This document shows, one piece after another, positions 1-5,515 of a DNA stretch of 15,277 nt. Within the stretch, counting starts at the first letter, position 1, and every line of letters begins with the position of its first letter. The notes under the pieces were generated by a model, which did no database searches, was not told the origin of the DNA, and saw nothing but the letters and a program-made list of their open reading frames with translations. The translations under genes were made by a program, and so were the position numbers. This DNA comes from an uncultured bacterium (lineage in GTDB: Bacteria; Bacillota; Clostridia; Oscillospirales; Ruminococcaceae), in contig CAJMLQ010000070.1 in assembly GCA_905214265.1 (NCBI GenBank), forward strand, positions 1 through 15,277, written 5' to 3'.

Positions 1-1023
1 GGCAGCGTCCTCCGTATATTCCACCGGCCCCTGTGCGAGCAGAGTAATGCCATCGTCCGCATAGAGATTCCATTCATCGCCATTGATCTCAAGAATTTTT
101 CCTTCGGGATACTCCCAGAATCCCTGATAGGCCGCCTGCGGGAAGCCCTGGTAGGCCGTCTGCGCGTCCAACAGGTAGACCGTTTCATCCTCGTTCCCGA
201 TATGGAGCTGAGTGTCCGAATCGAAGTAGAAGCTGGCGATCAGCTCACCCTCCGCAGTATAACAATCATAGCGATAGTCGCCGTTTCCGTATTCATCGGT
301 ACATTCAAGATAGCCGACCGCTTCCACCGACCCGCTGGCATAATACATGGTAAACCCGCCGAAGCCATCCATCTCGATGCTGGCAGTGTCTGTCATCCCG
401 TCCAATCTCCACAGGCCACTGGTGCGGGCATAAGGGTTTTCCTCATCGCCCCGCACATCGGCATGGGCGTAGTAGAATTCCGAGCCCATATAGGGGATAT
501 CAGCGGGGAATACGTTGGCAGGAGACATTTTCTCTAAGACCAGCTCCCGGCCGCCATCCATGGTGTAATAGATATTTTCGGCGTCAAGATTCTCTGTCAA
601 GGTGCGCCAAAGGCTGTCCATCATGAACCAGCTCATCGAATCATAGTCGAAGAAAAAGAACTCGTCCTTTTGCTCACGGTCATCCAGTCCTGCAACCAAC
701 GTAGAATCTGCAGCCCAGTCAACGATCCAGCCGTCATCGGCCTTGCTGGCGGTGATTGTAAAGTCCAGTCCGATCAGTTCGCTTAGCTCATGGGCCAGCT
801 CCTCGGCGGTTTTCTGGGCGCCGGTATATTCAATGGGGTATTCTTTGACGTCTTCAGCACTGAAAACGGCATAGAGGACATCGGTCTGGGTACTCTTTGC
901 TGCGCTCTGCGACGATTCTGCCGGCTTCGATGAGGCCGGCACGCTGGAAGACGATGTACTCCCGCAGGCTGTGAGCAGGCAAATGAGCATAGCCAATATT
1001 AAAAATACACTTAGTTTTTTCAT
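1..1023 (-). CDS. Large lipoprotein, 3' end outside the window
   Basis: An uninterrupted minus-strand frame of 341 codons starts at an ATG (1021-1023) and is still open at base 1. An AGAGG Shine-Dalgarno sits 6 bases before the ATG. The protein opens with a classic lipoprotein signal: MKKLSVFLILAMLICLLTAC, with lipobox LTAC and lipidated Cys at residue 20. A Ser/Ala/Pro-rich spacer follows (residues about 22-42), as is common for lipoproteins that cross the cell wall. The rest is acidic and rich in Asp, Glu, Tyr, Trp and Gly, with repeated short strand-like segments ending in polar turns. This suggests an extracellular beta-rich domain. I do not recognise the family. It starts 36 bases after the DUF4234 gene, so it is probably co-transcribed. 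Lipoprotein status is secure; the function is unknown. Confidence 0.88.
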   Translation of the reverse strand, partial: MKKLSVFLILAMLICLLTACGSTSSSSVPASSKPAESSQSAAKSTQTDVLYAVFSAEDVKEYPIEYTGAQKTAEELAHELSELIGLDFTITASKADDGWIVDWAADSTLVAGLDDREQKDEFFFFDYDSMSWFMMDSLWRTLTENLDAENIYYTMDGGRELVLEKMSPANVFPADIPYMGSEFYYAHADVRGDEENPYARTSGLWRLDGMTDTASIEMDGFGGFTMYYASGSVEAVGYLECTDEYGNGDYRYDCYTAEGELIASFYFDSDTQLHIGNEDETVYLLDAQTAYQGFPQAAYQGFWEYPEGKILEINGDEWNLYADDGITLLAQGPVEYTEDAA

Positions 1024-1058
1024 GTTGTACCTCTGTAGGGCCATTACAGTCACTTTTG

Positions 1059-1400
1059 TCATTCTTCAATCATGGAATTGATCGTGTTCTGCATCAGGAT
1101 CCAGGCAACAGGAGCGATGATCAGTTCCAGAATCAGATACACAACAGCGCGGTTCTGTGCCGGCATGCCTCTGTCCGTCTGCGCCTTGTCCAGCAGTCCG
1201 CCCATCTTATAAGCCCAGTAAAATCCGTAAATGTTGCAGGTAAGGATCGTCAGCAGAAACGCCGCTCCGCCGGATGTTTTCTTTTCCGGATTGGCCAGCT
1301 CGTTGACATCGTTGGTGATCTGTACGAACCAATAGAGTCCATAGATGCCGAGGGTAACGATGGTGAGAATGACGCAGAGCGCAATATTTCTTTTTTTCAT
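1059..1400 (-). CDS. DUF4234 family membrane protein (copy 2)
   Basis: A 113-residue protein beginning MKKRNIALCVILTIVTLGIY. An in-frame TTG lies further upstream (1415), but it overlaps the GGAGG ribosome binding site, which is 8 bases before the ATG at 1398-1400, so I chose the ATG. The sequence has the DUF4234 pattern: a basic N-terminus, TM1 ending in TLGIYGLYW, then the NDVN motif. TM2 contains LTCNIYGFYW, and a third hydrophobic helix lies near residues 85-105. The function of this family is unknown to me beyond an integral membrane role. It is a clear paralogue of the protein at 2422-2772, which shares the NDVN and TCNIY motifs at the same positions. Confidence 0.85.
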   Translation of the reverse strand: MKKRNIALCVILTIVTLGIYGLYWFVQITNDVNELANPEKKTSGGAAFLLTILTCNIYGFYWAYKMGGLLDKAQTDRGMPAQNRAVVYLILELIIAPVAWILMQNTINSMIEE

Positions 1401-1495
1401 TTTGTTTTCCTCCAATTGTCTTTGTTGTTGATTTGAGATACTTTGGAAAGCTCTGATTTATTCGGCTCTCTGCCTTTTAAGCAGCGTATCTATGC

Positions 1496-1528
1496 GGCTT
1501 TTTCCCTGCCTTCGGCAGGGAAAAAGCC
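1496..1528. repeat. Perfect 15-bp inverted repeat (stable hairpin)
   Basis: GGCTTTTTCCCTGCC, a 3-base spacer, then its exact reverse complement. It lies between the DUF2207 fragment and the second DUF4234 gene. On either strand the GC-rich core is followed by A residues, not T, so it is not a canonical intrinsic terminator. It may be a transcript-stabilising or processing hairpin, or a small mobile-repeat remnant. Confidence 0.75.
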
Positions 1529-1559
1529 ATTCATCAGCGTTTCCTTTGTTTTCTTTTAA

Positions 1560-1925
1560 TCAATCAATGAAGTCGCCGCTGCTTCCGCTGTCGCTGCCGC
1601 CGCCGGAATCGGAGAAGCCGCCTCCACCACCGCCGCCGTCGCTCCAGTCGCCGCCGTCGCCGCTGCTGCTGGAAGAAGCGGGTGCCCTGACTTCGGCAAC
1701 CTCCCGGCCAATGGAATCCATTGCCTCATAAAGGGCCATGTCCTGCAGCCAACGGTACATATCGTCATCCAAGGTATCCGTTCCGGTGGAGACGGCTTCC
1801 GGATACTTTAAGGCCAGCGCCTTGGCCACCTTTTGGCTTTTACCCATCGCAACGGCGTAGACCATGTACTCCCGCCATACGGAGAATTCCGGGAGTTCCT
1901 TATGTTTTTTAATTGTCTCATAAAC
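1560..1925 (-). pseudogene. DUF2207 protein, C-terminal fragment
   Basis: The frame contains the end of a DUF2207-type predicted membrane protein. A segment with PEFSVWREYMVYAVAMGKS corresponds to the conserved helix before the tail. It is followed by ALALKYP and a Ser/Gly-rich C-terminus (residues with GGGGGGG and GSGGD-like runs), typical of this family. Full-length members carry an N-terminal extracellular domain and TM segments; none is present here. The frame continues upstream only as the shadow of the DUF2752 gene, and I see no ATG, GTG or TTG with a spaced ribosome binding site before the homologous part. An internal ATG at 1865 could give a very short product. I regard it as a 5'-truncated remnant; the left limit of homology is approximate. 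Confidence 0.62.
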
Positions 1926-1930
1926 CTCCC

Positions 1931-2308
1931 TCAACAGCCGGCAATATTCCGATACACGCCGAAGACCAGCAATAAGACAACGGACGCATAAATCGGCAGA
2001 TTGGCATAAACACCCCTCATTTGTGTACCCTTTATAATGTACCATGCTATGCGAACGAAACCGTAAAGTGCCAACACGGGCAGGAGATAAAACAACAAAA
2101 GATTATACCGCCTTGCTGCCTCCGGATGGCCAGAAAGCAGCGCCAGACACATCCGCGTAATTCCGCATCCAGGACATTTAAACCCGGTCCAGAGATAAAA
2201 CAGGCATGGAATTCCAAGCCCTGTGCAGTGAAGCCATATACAATAAAGCACACCTGCCGCAAGGCAGAAAAGCAAGCGGCTCATACAATGAATCAAACGT
2301 TTTTTCAT
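1931..2308 (-). CDS. DUF2752 family membrane protein
   Basis: A 125-residue protein starting MKKRLIHCMSRLLFC. It has the DUF2752 signature: a first hydrophobic helix, then GIPCLFYLWTGFKCPGCGITR, quoted here only as its key part, CPGCGITR, with two closely spaced cysteines. Two more TM helices follow (about residues 73-90 and 101-117). The CPxCG motif is the hallmark of this family; its biochemical role is not established to my knowledge. The Shine-Dalgarno is a modest GGGGA, 9 bases from the ATG and inside a hairpin (2317-2340). Its stop (1931-1933) abuts the DUF2207 fragment. Confidence 0.82.
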   Translation of the reverse strand: MKKRLIHCMSRLLFCLAAGVLYCIWLHCTGLGIPCLFYLWTGFKCPGCGITRMCLALLSGHPEAARRYNLLLFYLLPVLALYGFVRIAWYIIKGTQMRGVYANLPIYASVVLLLVFGVYRNIAGC

Positions 2309-2316
2309 TTACGAAA

Positions 2317-2340
2317 GTCCCCGGCATTTCTGCCAGGGAC
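2317..2340 (-). promoter_or_regulatory. Hairpin over the DUF2752 ribosome binding site
   Basis: On the minus strand GTCCCTGGC, a 6-base loop and GCCGGGGAC pair with one mismatch. The 3' arm contains the only Shine-Dalgarno-like run (GGGGA) before the DUF2752 start, and TTTCG follows the stem. It could limit translation of DUF2752 relative to the upstream genes, or act as a weak terminator. This is seen as a structure only; the regulatory effect is inferred. Confidence 0.4.
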
Positions 2341-2414
2341 GTCCTTCCTTACATTTCAGAACGATCAGAGTTTTCTTTGGCCTCTACGATCGCATCAGCG
2401 GATACTGCCGGACG

Positions 2415-2452
2415 GTTTAAGTCACTCTGCCAGACTGTTTAGGTCACTCTGC
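2415..2452. repeat. Two-copy direct repeat, 22-bp period
   Basis: GTTTAAGTCACTCTGC (2415-2430) recurs as GTTTAGGTCACTCTGC (2437-2452), with one mismatch in 16. The second copy encodes the end of the DUF4234 protein and the first contains its stop codon (2422-2424). This suggests a small tandem duplication at the 3' end of the gene. Confidence 0.7.
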
Positions 2453-2772
2453 AGAATTGCGATGGCTATGATGCCAAGTCCGAAAATGCTTAAGAGCAAA
2501 TAAATCAGCCCACGGCTTGATGTCGGAGTTCCATTTGCGGTTTTCGCAGAATCGATGCTCTTGCCAGCCTTGAACACCCAGTACAGCCAGTAAATGTTGC
2601 AGGTGACAAGGCTTAACAGGAATACAACGATGCCGCTTTTGGCGTTCTCATCCTGTTTTACTTTGTTCACATCGTTAACTAAGCAGACCTCCCAGTAAAT
2701 TCCGTAGAGCCCGAGAGTAACGATGGAGAGGAGAATTGCGACCGCCACATTTCTTTTCTTGATCTCTTTCAT
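2422..2772 (-). CDS. DUF4234 family membrane protein (copy 1)
   Basis: A 116-residue protein beginning MKEIKKRNVAVAILLSIVTL. It shows the DUF4234 layout: TM1 ending in TLGLYGIYW, the NDVN motif, TM2 with VTCNIYWLYW, a short polar loop, and a hydrophobic C-terminal helix (about residues 87-107). The start codon overlaps the stop of the 290-residue gene upstream as ATGA, and GGAGG lies 7 bases before it, so translation is very likely coupled. That overlap is the best evidence that this membrane module belongs to the secretion operon. Confidence 0.87.
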   Translation of the reverse strand: MKEIKKRNVAVAILLSIVTLGLYGIYWEVCLVNDVNKVKQDENAKSGIVVFLLSLVTCNIYWLYWVFKAGKSIDSAKTANGTPTSSRGLIYLLLSIFGLGIIAIAILQSDLNSLAE

Positions 2773-3641
2773 AATTTTTCCTCCATTTCATTAAGCTGTC
2801 TTAAGCGCTCTCTTGCCGCTTCTAACTGAGCTTCTATGTCTGTAGACGACTCCTGTTCTTTCTCTTCTGGTGTTGGTTCTGTTTTTTTCTGTCCTGGCTT
2901 TACAAGTGCCCCCATTGCTCCGCCTGCAATGCCGCCAATGACGGCTCCTGCTGCTGCGGCAGCTCCTGCTGCAAACACATTTACTCCCGAATCAGAGGAG
3001 CCTGTATCTACAGCGCCGGTAACCGCTCCCTCTTCCACAGGGCCGCTGCCCATACTTCCCGTAGCAACCGGCTCCGCAGCCGGTCCGGATGCCCAACCGC
3101 CAGCTGCTTCCGGGGCTGCTGTATTTCTGGCATACTCACTTGCCTGGGAGACGTCTGTACTGGAGCCGCTTTCCGTATATGCAGCCGAACGGATTTCCGA
3201 ATCTGTCTGAACCGGTACATTTTCTGTATTCTGGGATGTTATAGGGATACTGCTGTCTACCCCAGACGCAGATGCCGTTGCAGATGCCGTTGCAGTTGCA
3301 GTTGCCGTTGCTGCAGTTACAACCACTGGATTACCATAAAAATCCCGGTTATGGGCGCGGAACTGATTGCTTTTTGCCACAGCCTTCTTCTGGGACGCTG
3401 TATACTTCTCACCGGACTGTTCCAAGGCCTTTGTCATAAGAAGAAGTACTCCTGCCCTTGTTTCCAGAGACGCAGACAGTTTTGTAAGCGCATTTCGCAC
3501 TCCCTCTAACATGACATCCTTTCCAAGAGAACGGTTTACCTTTTTAATCTGCTCCAGGGCATTATCTAAGTTTTTAACCGCTTTTTCATACTCTCTTTTC
3601 TGCTGATTCAGAGTGTCTACCGATGTTTTTACATAAGCCAT
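2769..3641 (-). CDS. T7SS-linked coiled-coil protein with glycine-zipper segment
   Basis: A 290-residue protein with no signal peptide. I start it at the ATG at 3639-3641 (MAYVKTSVDTL), because GAGAGG lies 6 bases upstream; an in-frame TTG at 3647 would overlap that site. Residues about 1-100 are strongly helical and amphipathic, WXG100-like in size but without a WXG turn. A low-complexity linker follows, rich in Ala, Thr, Ser, Gly and Pro (about 100-215). Then comes a hydrophobic Ala/Gly helix with glycine-zipper spacing (AVIGGIAGGAMGALV, about residues 235-250), and a charged coiled-coil tail ending RLRQLNEMEEKL. It is the last gene of the WXG100 run and overlaps the next gene by ATGA. It may be a secreted substrate that inserts in a membrane, or a membrane-anchored accessory. 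The family is not recognised. Confidence 0.82.
   Translation of the reverse strand: MAYVKTSVDTLNQQKREYEKAVKNLDNALEQIKKVNRSLGKDVMLEGVRNALTKLSASLETRAGVLLLMTKALEQSGEKYTASQKKAVAKSNQFRAHNRDFYGNPVVVTAATATATATASATASASGVDSSIPITSQNTENVPVQTDSEIRSAAYTESGSSTDVSQASEYARNTAAPEAAGGWASGPAAEPVATGSMGSGPVEEGAVTGAVDTGSSDSGVNVFAAGAAAAAGAVIGGIAGGAMGALVKPGQKKTEPTPEEKEQESSTDIEAQLEAARERLRQLNEMEEKL
3265..3320. repeat. Hexanucleotide repeat tract within the linker
   Basis: On the minus strand GCAACT, GCAACG and GCATCT units repeat, encoding alternating Thr/Ala and Ser/Ala dipeptides in the 290-residue protein. The 6-bp unit keeps the frame, so copy-number change would alter only linker length. Confidence 0.7.
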
Positions 3642-3651
3642 AAGCAACCTC

Positions 3652-3966
3652 TCATTTTAGATTGATCTTCAGTTTACCTGCAGAGCTGGAGATTTTCTGC
3701 TCATTGGCGCTGTATACATCGGCTGCTTCTGAAAGAGTCAGCGCATAAGTATTGACTACATTTAATACCTCTTCGCATTTTCCGATAATGGCGTCAAAAC
3801 GGCTGTAAAACTCAGCGGAACCACTGCCGGTCCAGGTGGATTTTAAGTTTTTCACCGCTGTTTTGCTTTCAGAAAGATAACTGTACATGTTTTTATAGCC
3901 TGTTTTAATATCGTTGGAATAGTTTTTTAACTGTTTGGGATCCACTTTAATGCTTGCATCTGCCAT
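3652..3966 (-). CDS. WXG100 family protein (fifth in tandem)
   Basis: A 104-residue protein with the WXG100 hairpin architecture: helix 1, a turn with STWTGSGSAEF (a WTG variant of WXG, near residue 47), and helix 2 to the C-terminus. The size is typical of the family. Family members are ESAT-6/EsxA-like substrates exported as folded dimers by EssC-type ATPases. AAGGAGG lies before the ATG. The C-terminus (AGKLKINL) resembles that of the protein at 4590-4910 (AGKLKFGG), which suggests these two share a subfamily. It is 12 bases from the gene on either side, consistent with one operon. Confidence 0.88.
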   Translation of the reverse strand: MADASIKVDPKQLKNYSNDIKTGYKNMYSYLSESKTAVKNLKSTWTGSGSAEFYSRFDAIIGKCEEVLNVVNTYALTLSEAADVYSANEQKISSSAGKLKINLK

Positions 3967-3978
3967 TTTTTTACCTCC

Positions 3979-4281
3979 TTATTTTCCAAGATATTTGTGT
4001 ACCAGATCCATGGCCTTGTTGTCCGCCTTGGTATAGCTTTGGGAAAACTCTCCTAACGCCGCTCCCATCTGCTGTAAGATCTGGGTCAGCTGCGCCAGAT
4101 TGGCTTTATCTGCCTGATAGCGTTTCAGATACGAAGCACTTGCTTCCCCGCTCCATACAGAGGACACTTTCTGGATATTTTCGTCTAACTTATTCATCTC
4201 GCTTTTCATTTTTGATGCCAGATTGGTCAGATTCGTTCCCGCGGATTTTAATTTTGCCGCGTTTACCTGCTGTGATGCCAT
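3979..4281 (-). CDS. WXG100 family protein (fourth in tandem)
   Basis: A 100-residue protein with two amphipathic helices separated by VSSVWSGEASASYLKRYQAD; the WSG turn is near residue 43. The length and central turn match the WXG100 (EsxA/YukE) family. The ATG is preceded by AGGAGG. After the turn, a Y-x3-D-like pattern (YLKRYQAD), and a later Y-T-K-A-D, are present; C-terminal Tyr/Asp motifs commonly act in T7SS export recognition. Among the five copies it looks closest to a conventional EsxA, so it is a good candidate for a secreted substrate or dimer partner. Confidence 0.9.
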   Translation of the reverse strand: MASQQVNAAKLKSAGTNLTNLASKMKSEMNKLDENIQKVSSVWSGEASASYLKRYQADKANLAQLTQILQQMGAALGEFSQSYTKADNKAMDLVHKYLGK

Positions 4282-4293
4282 TTTCTCTTCCTC

Positions 4294-4590
4294 CTATCTC
4301 TTGCTTACCACTGCCTTTGCCTGCGCTTCTGCTTTTTCCATGGAAGTGCAGGCATCTCGCAAAAGGGCAGCGATCTCCTTTAATGAAGCTGTCTGAGAGG
4401 ACAGGTCTTTACTCTGTTCCTGCATAAATTTCACAAATATCTCACCGGCTTTCCCGGACCAGGATGCAGCCAGAGCCTCATTGGCAGCGTTCATCACTTT
4501 TACCGTCTGGTTCTGGATCTGGTCTGCCGCCTCTTCTAACAGCTTTGCCTGTTTTTTCACCGCCTTAGAATCAAAATTGATCGTTGCCAT
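4294..4590 (-). CDS. WXG100 family protein (third in tandem)
   Basis: A 98-residue helical-hairpin protein with ALAASWSGKAGEIFVKFMQE at the turn (WSG near residue 44). The second helix is rich in Ser, Ala, Lys and Glu, and the protein ends AVVSKR. Its ATG shares one base with the stop of the gene before it (TAATG), with GGAGGG upstream, so the two are probably translationally coupled. Such coupling often marks WXG100 pairs that form heterodimers, and I infer that the 106-residue and 98-residue proteins are partners. Confidence 0.9.
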   Translation of the reverse strand: MATINFDSKAVKKQAKLLEEAADQIQNQTVKVMNAANEALAASWSGKAGEIFVKFMQEQSKDLSSQTASLKEIAALLRDACTSMEKAEAQAKAVVSKR

Positions 4591-4910
4591 TATCGCATCC
4601 CTCCAAACTTAAGCTTTCCCGCATTCCGGTTCACTGTTTTTTCTGTATTCTCATATACACCGGCTAGTTCCTGAAGGACCTTTTCATAATTTGCAAGCAT
4701 AGCAATGATCGCACTGGAACTTTTCTTTAACTGTCCCGCCACTGCATAGATATCATCAGCACTTTCTCCTGCATAAGAATCCTGCAATTTGCGGAAGATC
4801 GCATAAGTCGCGTCTGTATTTGATGCAATGGACTTTTTTATGGAAGTGATCTCCTGCGTTGCCCGCAGCATCTCTTCTGTATTGATCCGGTTGGTCCCGT
4901 CTCCTGCCAT
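4590..4910 (-). CDS. WXG100-like protein lacking the Trp
   Basis: A 106-residue protein with two long helices and a turn reading LQDSYAGESADDIY. Tyr replaces Trp of the WXG motif, giving YAG. The size, charge pattern and position between other WXG100 genes support membership of the superfamily. It overlaps the next gene (TAATG). AGGAGG precedes the ATG. W-less partners are known from heterodimeric WXG100 pairs, so substitution does not imply loss of function. Ends with a KLKFGG segment. Confidence 0.85.
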   Translation of the reverse strand: MAGDGTNRINTEEMLRATQEITSIKKSIASNTDATYAIFRKLQDSYAGESADDIYAVAGQLKKSSSAIIAMLANYEKVLQELAGVYENTEKTVNRNAGKLKFGGMR

Positions 4911-4930
4911 ATGCCACCTCCTGTAAACTT

Positions 4931-5239
4931 TTATCCTTTTGCGGCTGCCTGAATCTGACCGCCGATCTCTTCTTCTGCCTGCTCTAACTCATCCGCGATC
5001 CAGAGCAGACCTTCTGACACCTCTGCATACTGGTCTGCCATTTCAGCAAGAGCCGCCCGGTCCTTCTGGTAGTTTTGCAGAAAACGATCCTTTACATCAC
5101 TGCTCCAGGTGCTTCCAAGCCCCTCGATCACAGACTGAAAGCGTTTCAGCTCTTTACTCAAATCAGCAGCCGATTTTTCGACTTTCTTTGCAGTAGAACG
5201 CAGTATCTCCGGATCTACTTCTATTTTATTTCCTGCCAT
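4931..5239 (-). CDS. WXG100 family protein (first in tandem)
   Basis: A 102-residue helical-hairpin protein. The turn is GLGSTWSSDVKDRFLQNYQK, with Ser in place of the Gly of WXG (WSS, near residue 45). Helix 2 is strongly acidic toward the end (ELEQAEEEIGG). AGGAGG stands 6 bases before the ATG. It directly follows the YukD gene, the position where a cognate WXG100 is often found in type VIIb operons. It is assigned by fold pattern, length and context. Confidence 0.88.
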   Translation of the reverse strand: MAGNKIEVDPEILRSTAKKVEKSAADLSKELKRFQSVIEGLGSTWSSDVKDRFLQNYQKDRAALAEMADQYAEVSEGLLWIADELEQAEEEIGGQIQAAAKG

Positions 5240-5260
5240 ACTGTCCTCCTGTTTCTTTCA

Positions 5261-5515
5261 TCAGACCATAACCACGCGGCTGCCGTTTTTAATTCCCACC
5301 TCCCTGAATGTTTCATGATCCTGGATCAGGCCTTCCTGCTCCACAAAACCAAAAACAATGTTATCCAGCCCTGCAAACAGGTCATGGCCTTCTAACTCTG
5401 CGATCTGCTTCATGATCTGCTGCTTTGCCGTGCCGATCTTCATACGGTCATCCAACATAAACTCATAGGTTTTGGCATTTCCCGGTATCTCGATCTCCAG
5501 ATGAATCTTACTCAT
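5261..5515 (-). CDS. esaB: YukD/EsaB ubiquitin-like T7SS protein
   Basis: An 84-residue protein matching the YukD family: a small beta-grasp fold without the ubiquitin di-glycine end. The beta strand MSKIHLEIEIPGNAKTYEF is followed by an alpha helix with IMKQIAELEG and a final strand GSRVVMV. YukD/EsaB is a cytoplasmic component required for activity or regulation of type VIIb secretion. The start overlaps the end of essC by 8 bases and its GGAGGAGG site lies inside essC, so the two are coupled. In Bacillus the yukD gene precedes the ATPase gene; here it follows it. Confidence 0.9.
   Translation of the reverse strand: MSKIHLEIEIPGNAKTYEFMLDDRMKIGTAKQQIMKQIAELEGHDLFAGLDNIVFGFVEQEGLIQDHETFREVGIKNGSRVVMV

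Noticed and set aside
202..537. Plus-strand frame of 111 codons
   Set aside because: Antisense to the lipoprotein gene and without recognisable protein features.
854..1069. Minus-strand 71-codon frame near the lipoprotein start
   Set aside because: It overlaps the lipoprotein gene (1-1023) in another frame; the lipoprotein has the proper signal peptide and ribosome binding site.
1401..1415. TTG start adding five residues to the DUF4234 gene
   Set aside because: The TTG-GAG-GAA codons are the ribosome binding site for the ATG at 1400.
3265..3320. CRISPR-like or regulatory repeat array
   Set aside because: The units are 6 bp, contiguous and in frame with a coding linker; there are no spacers.
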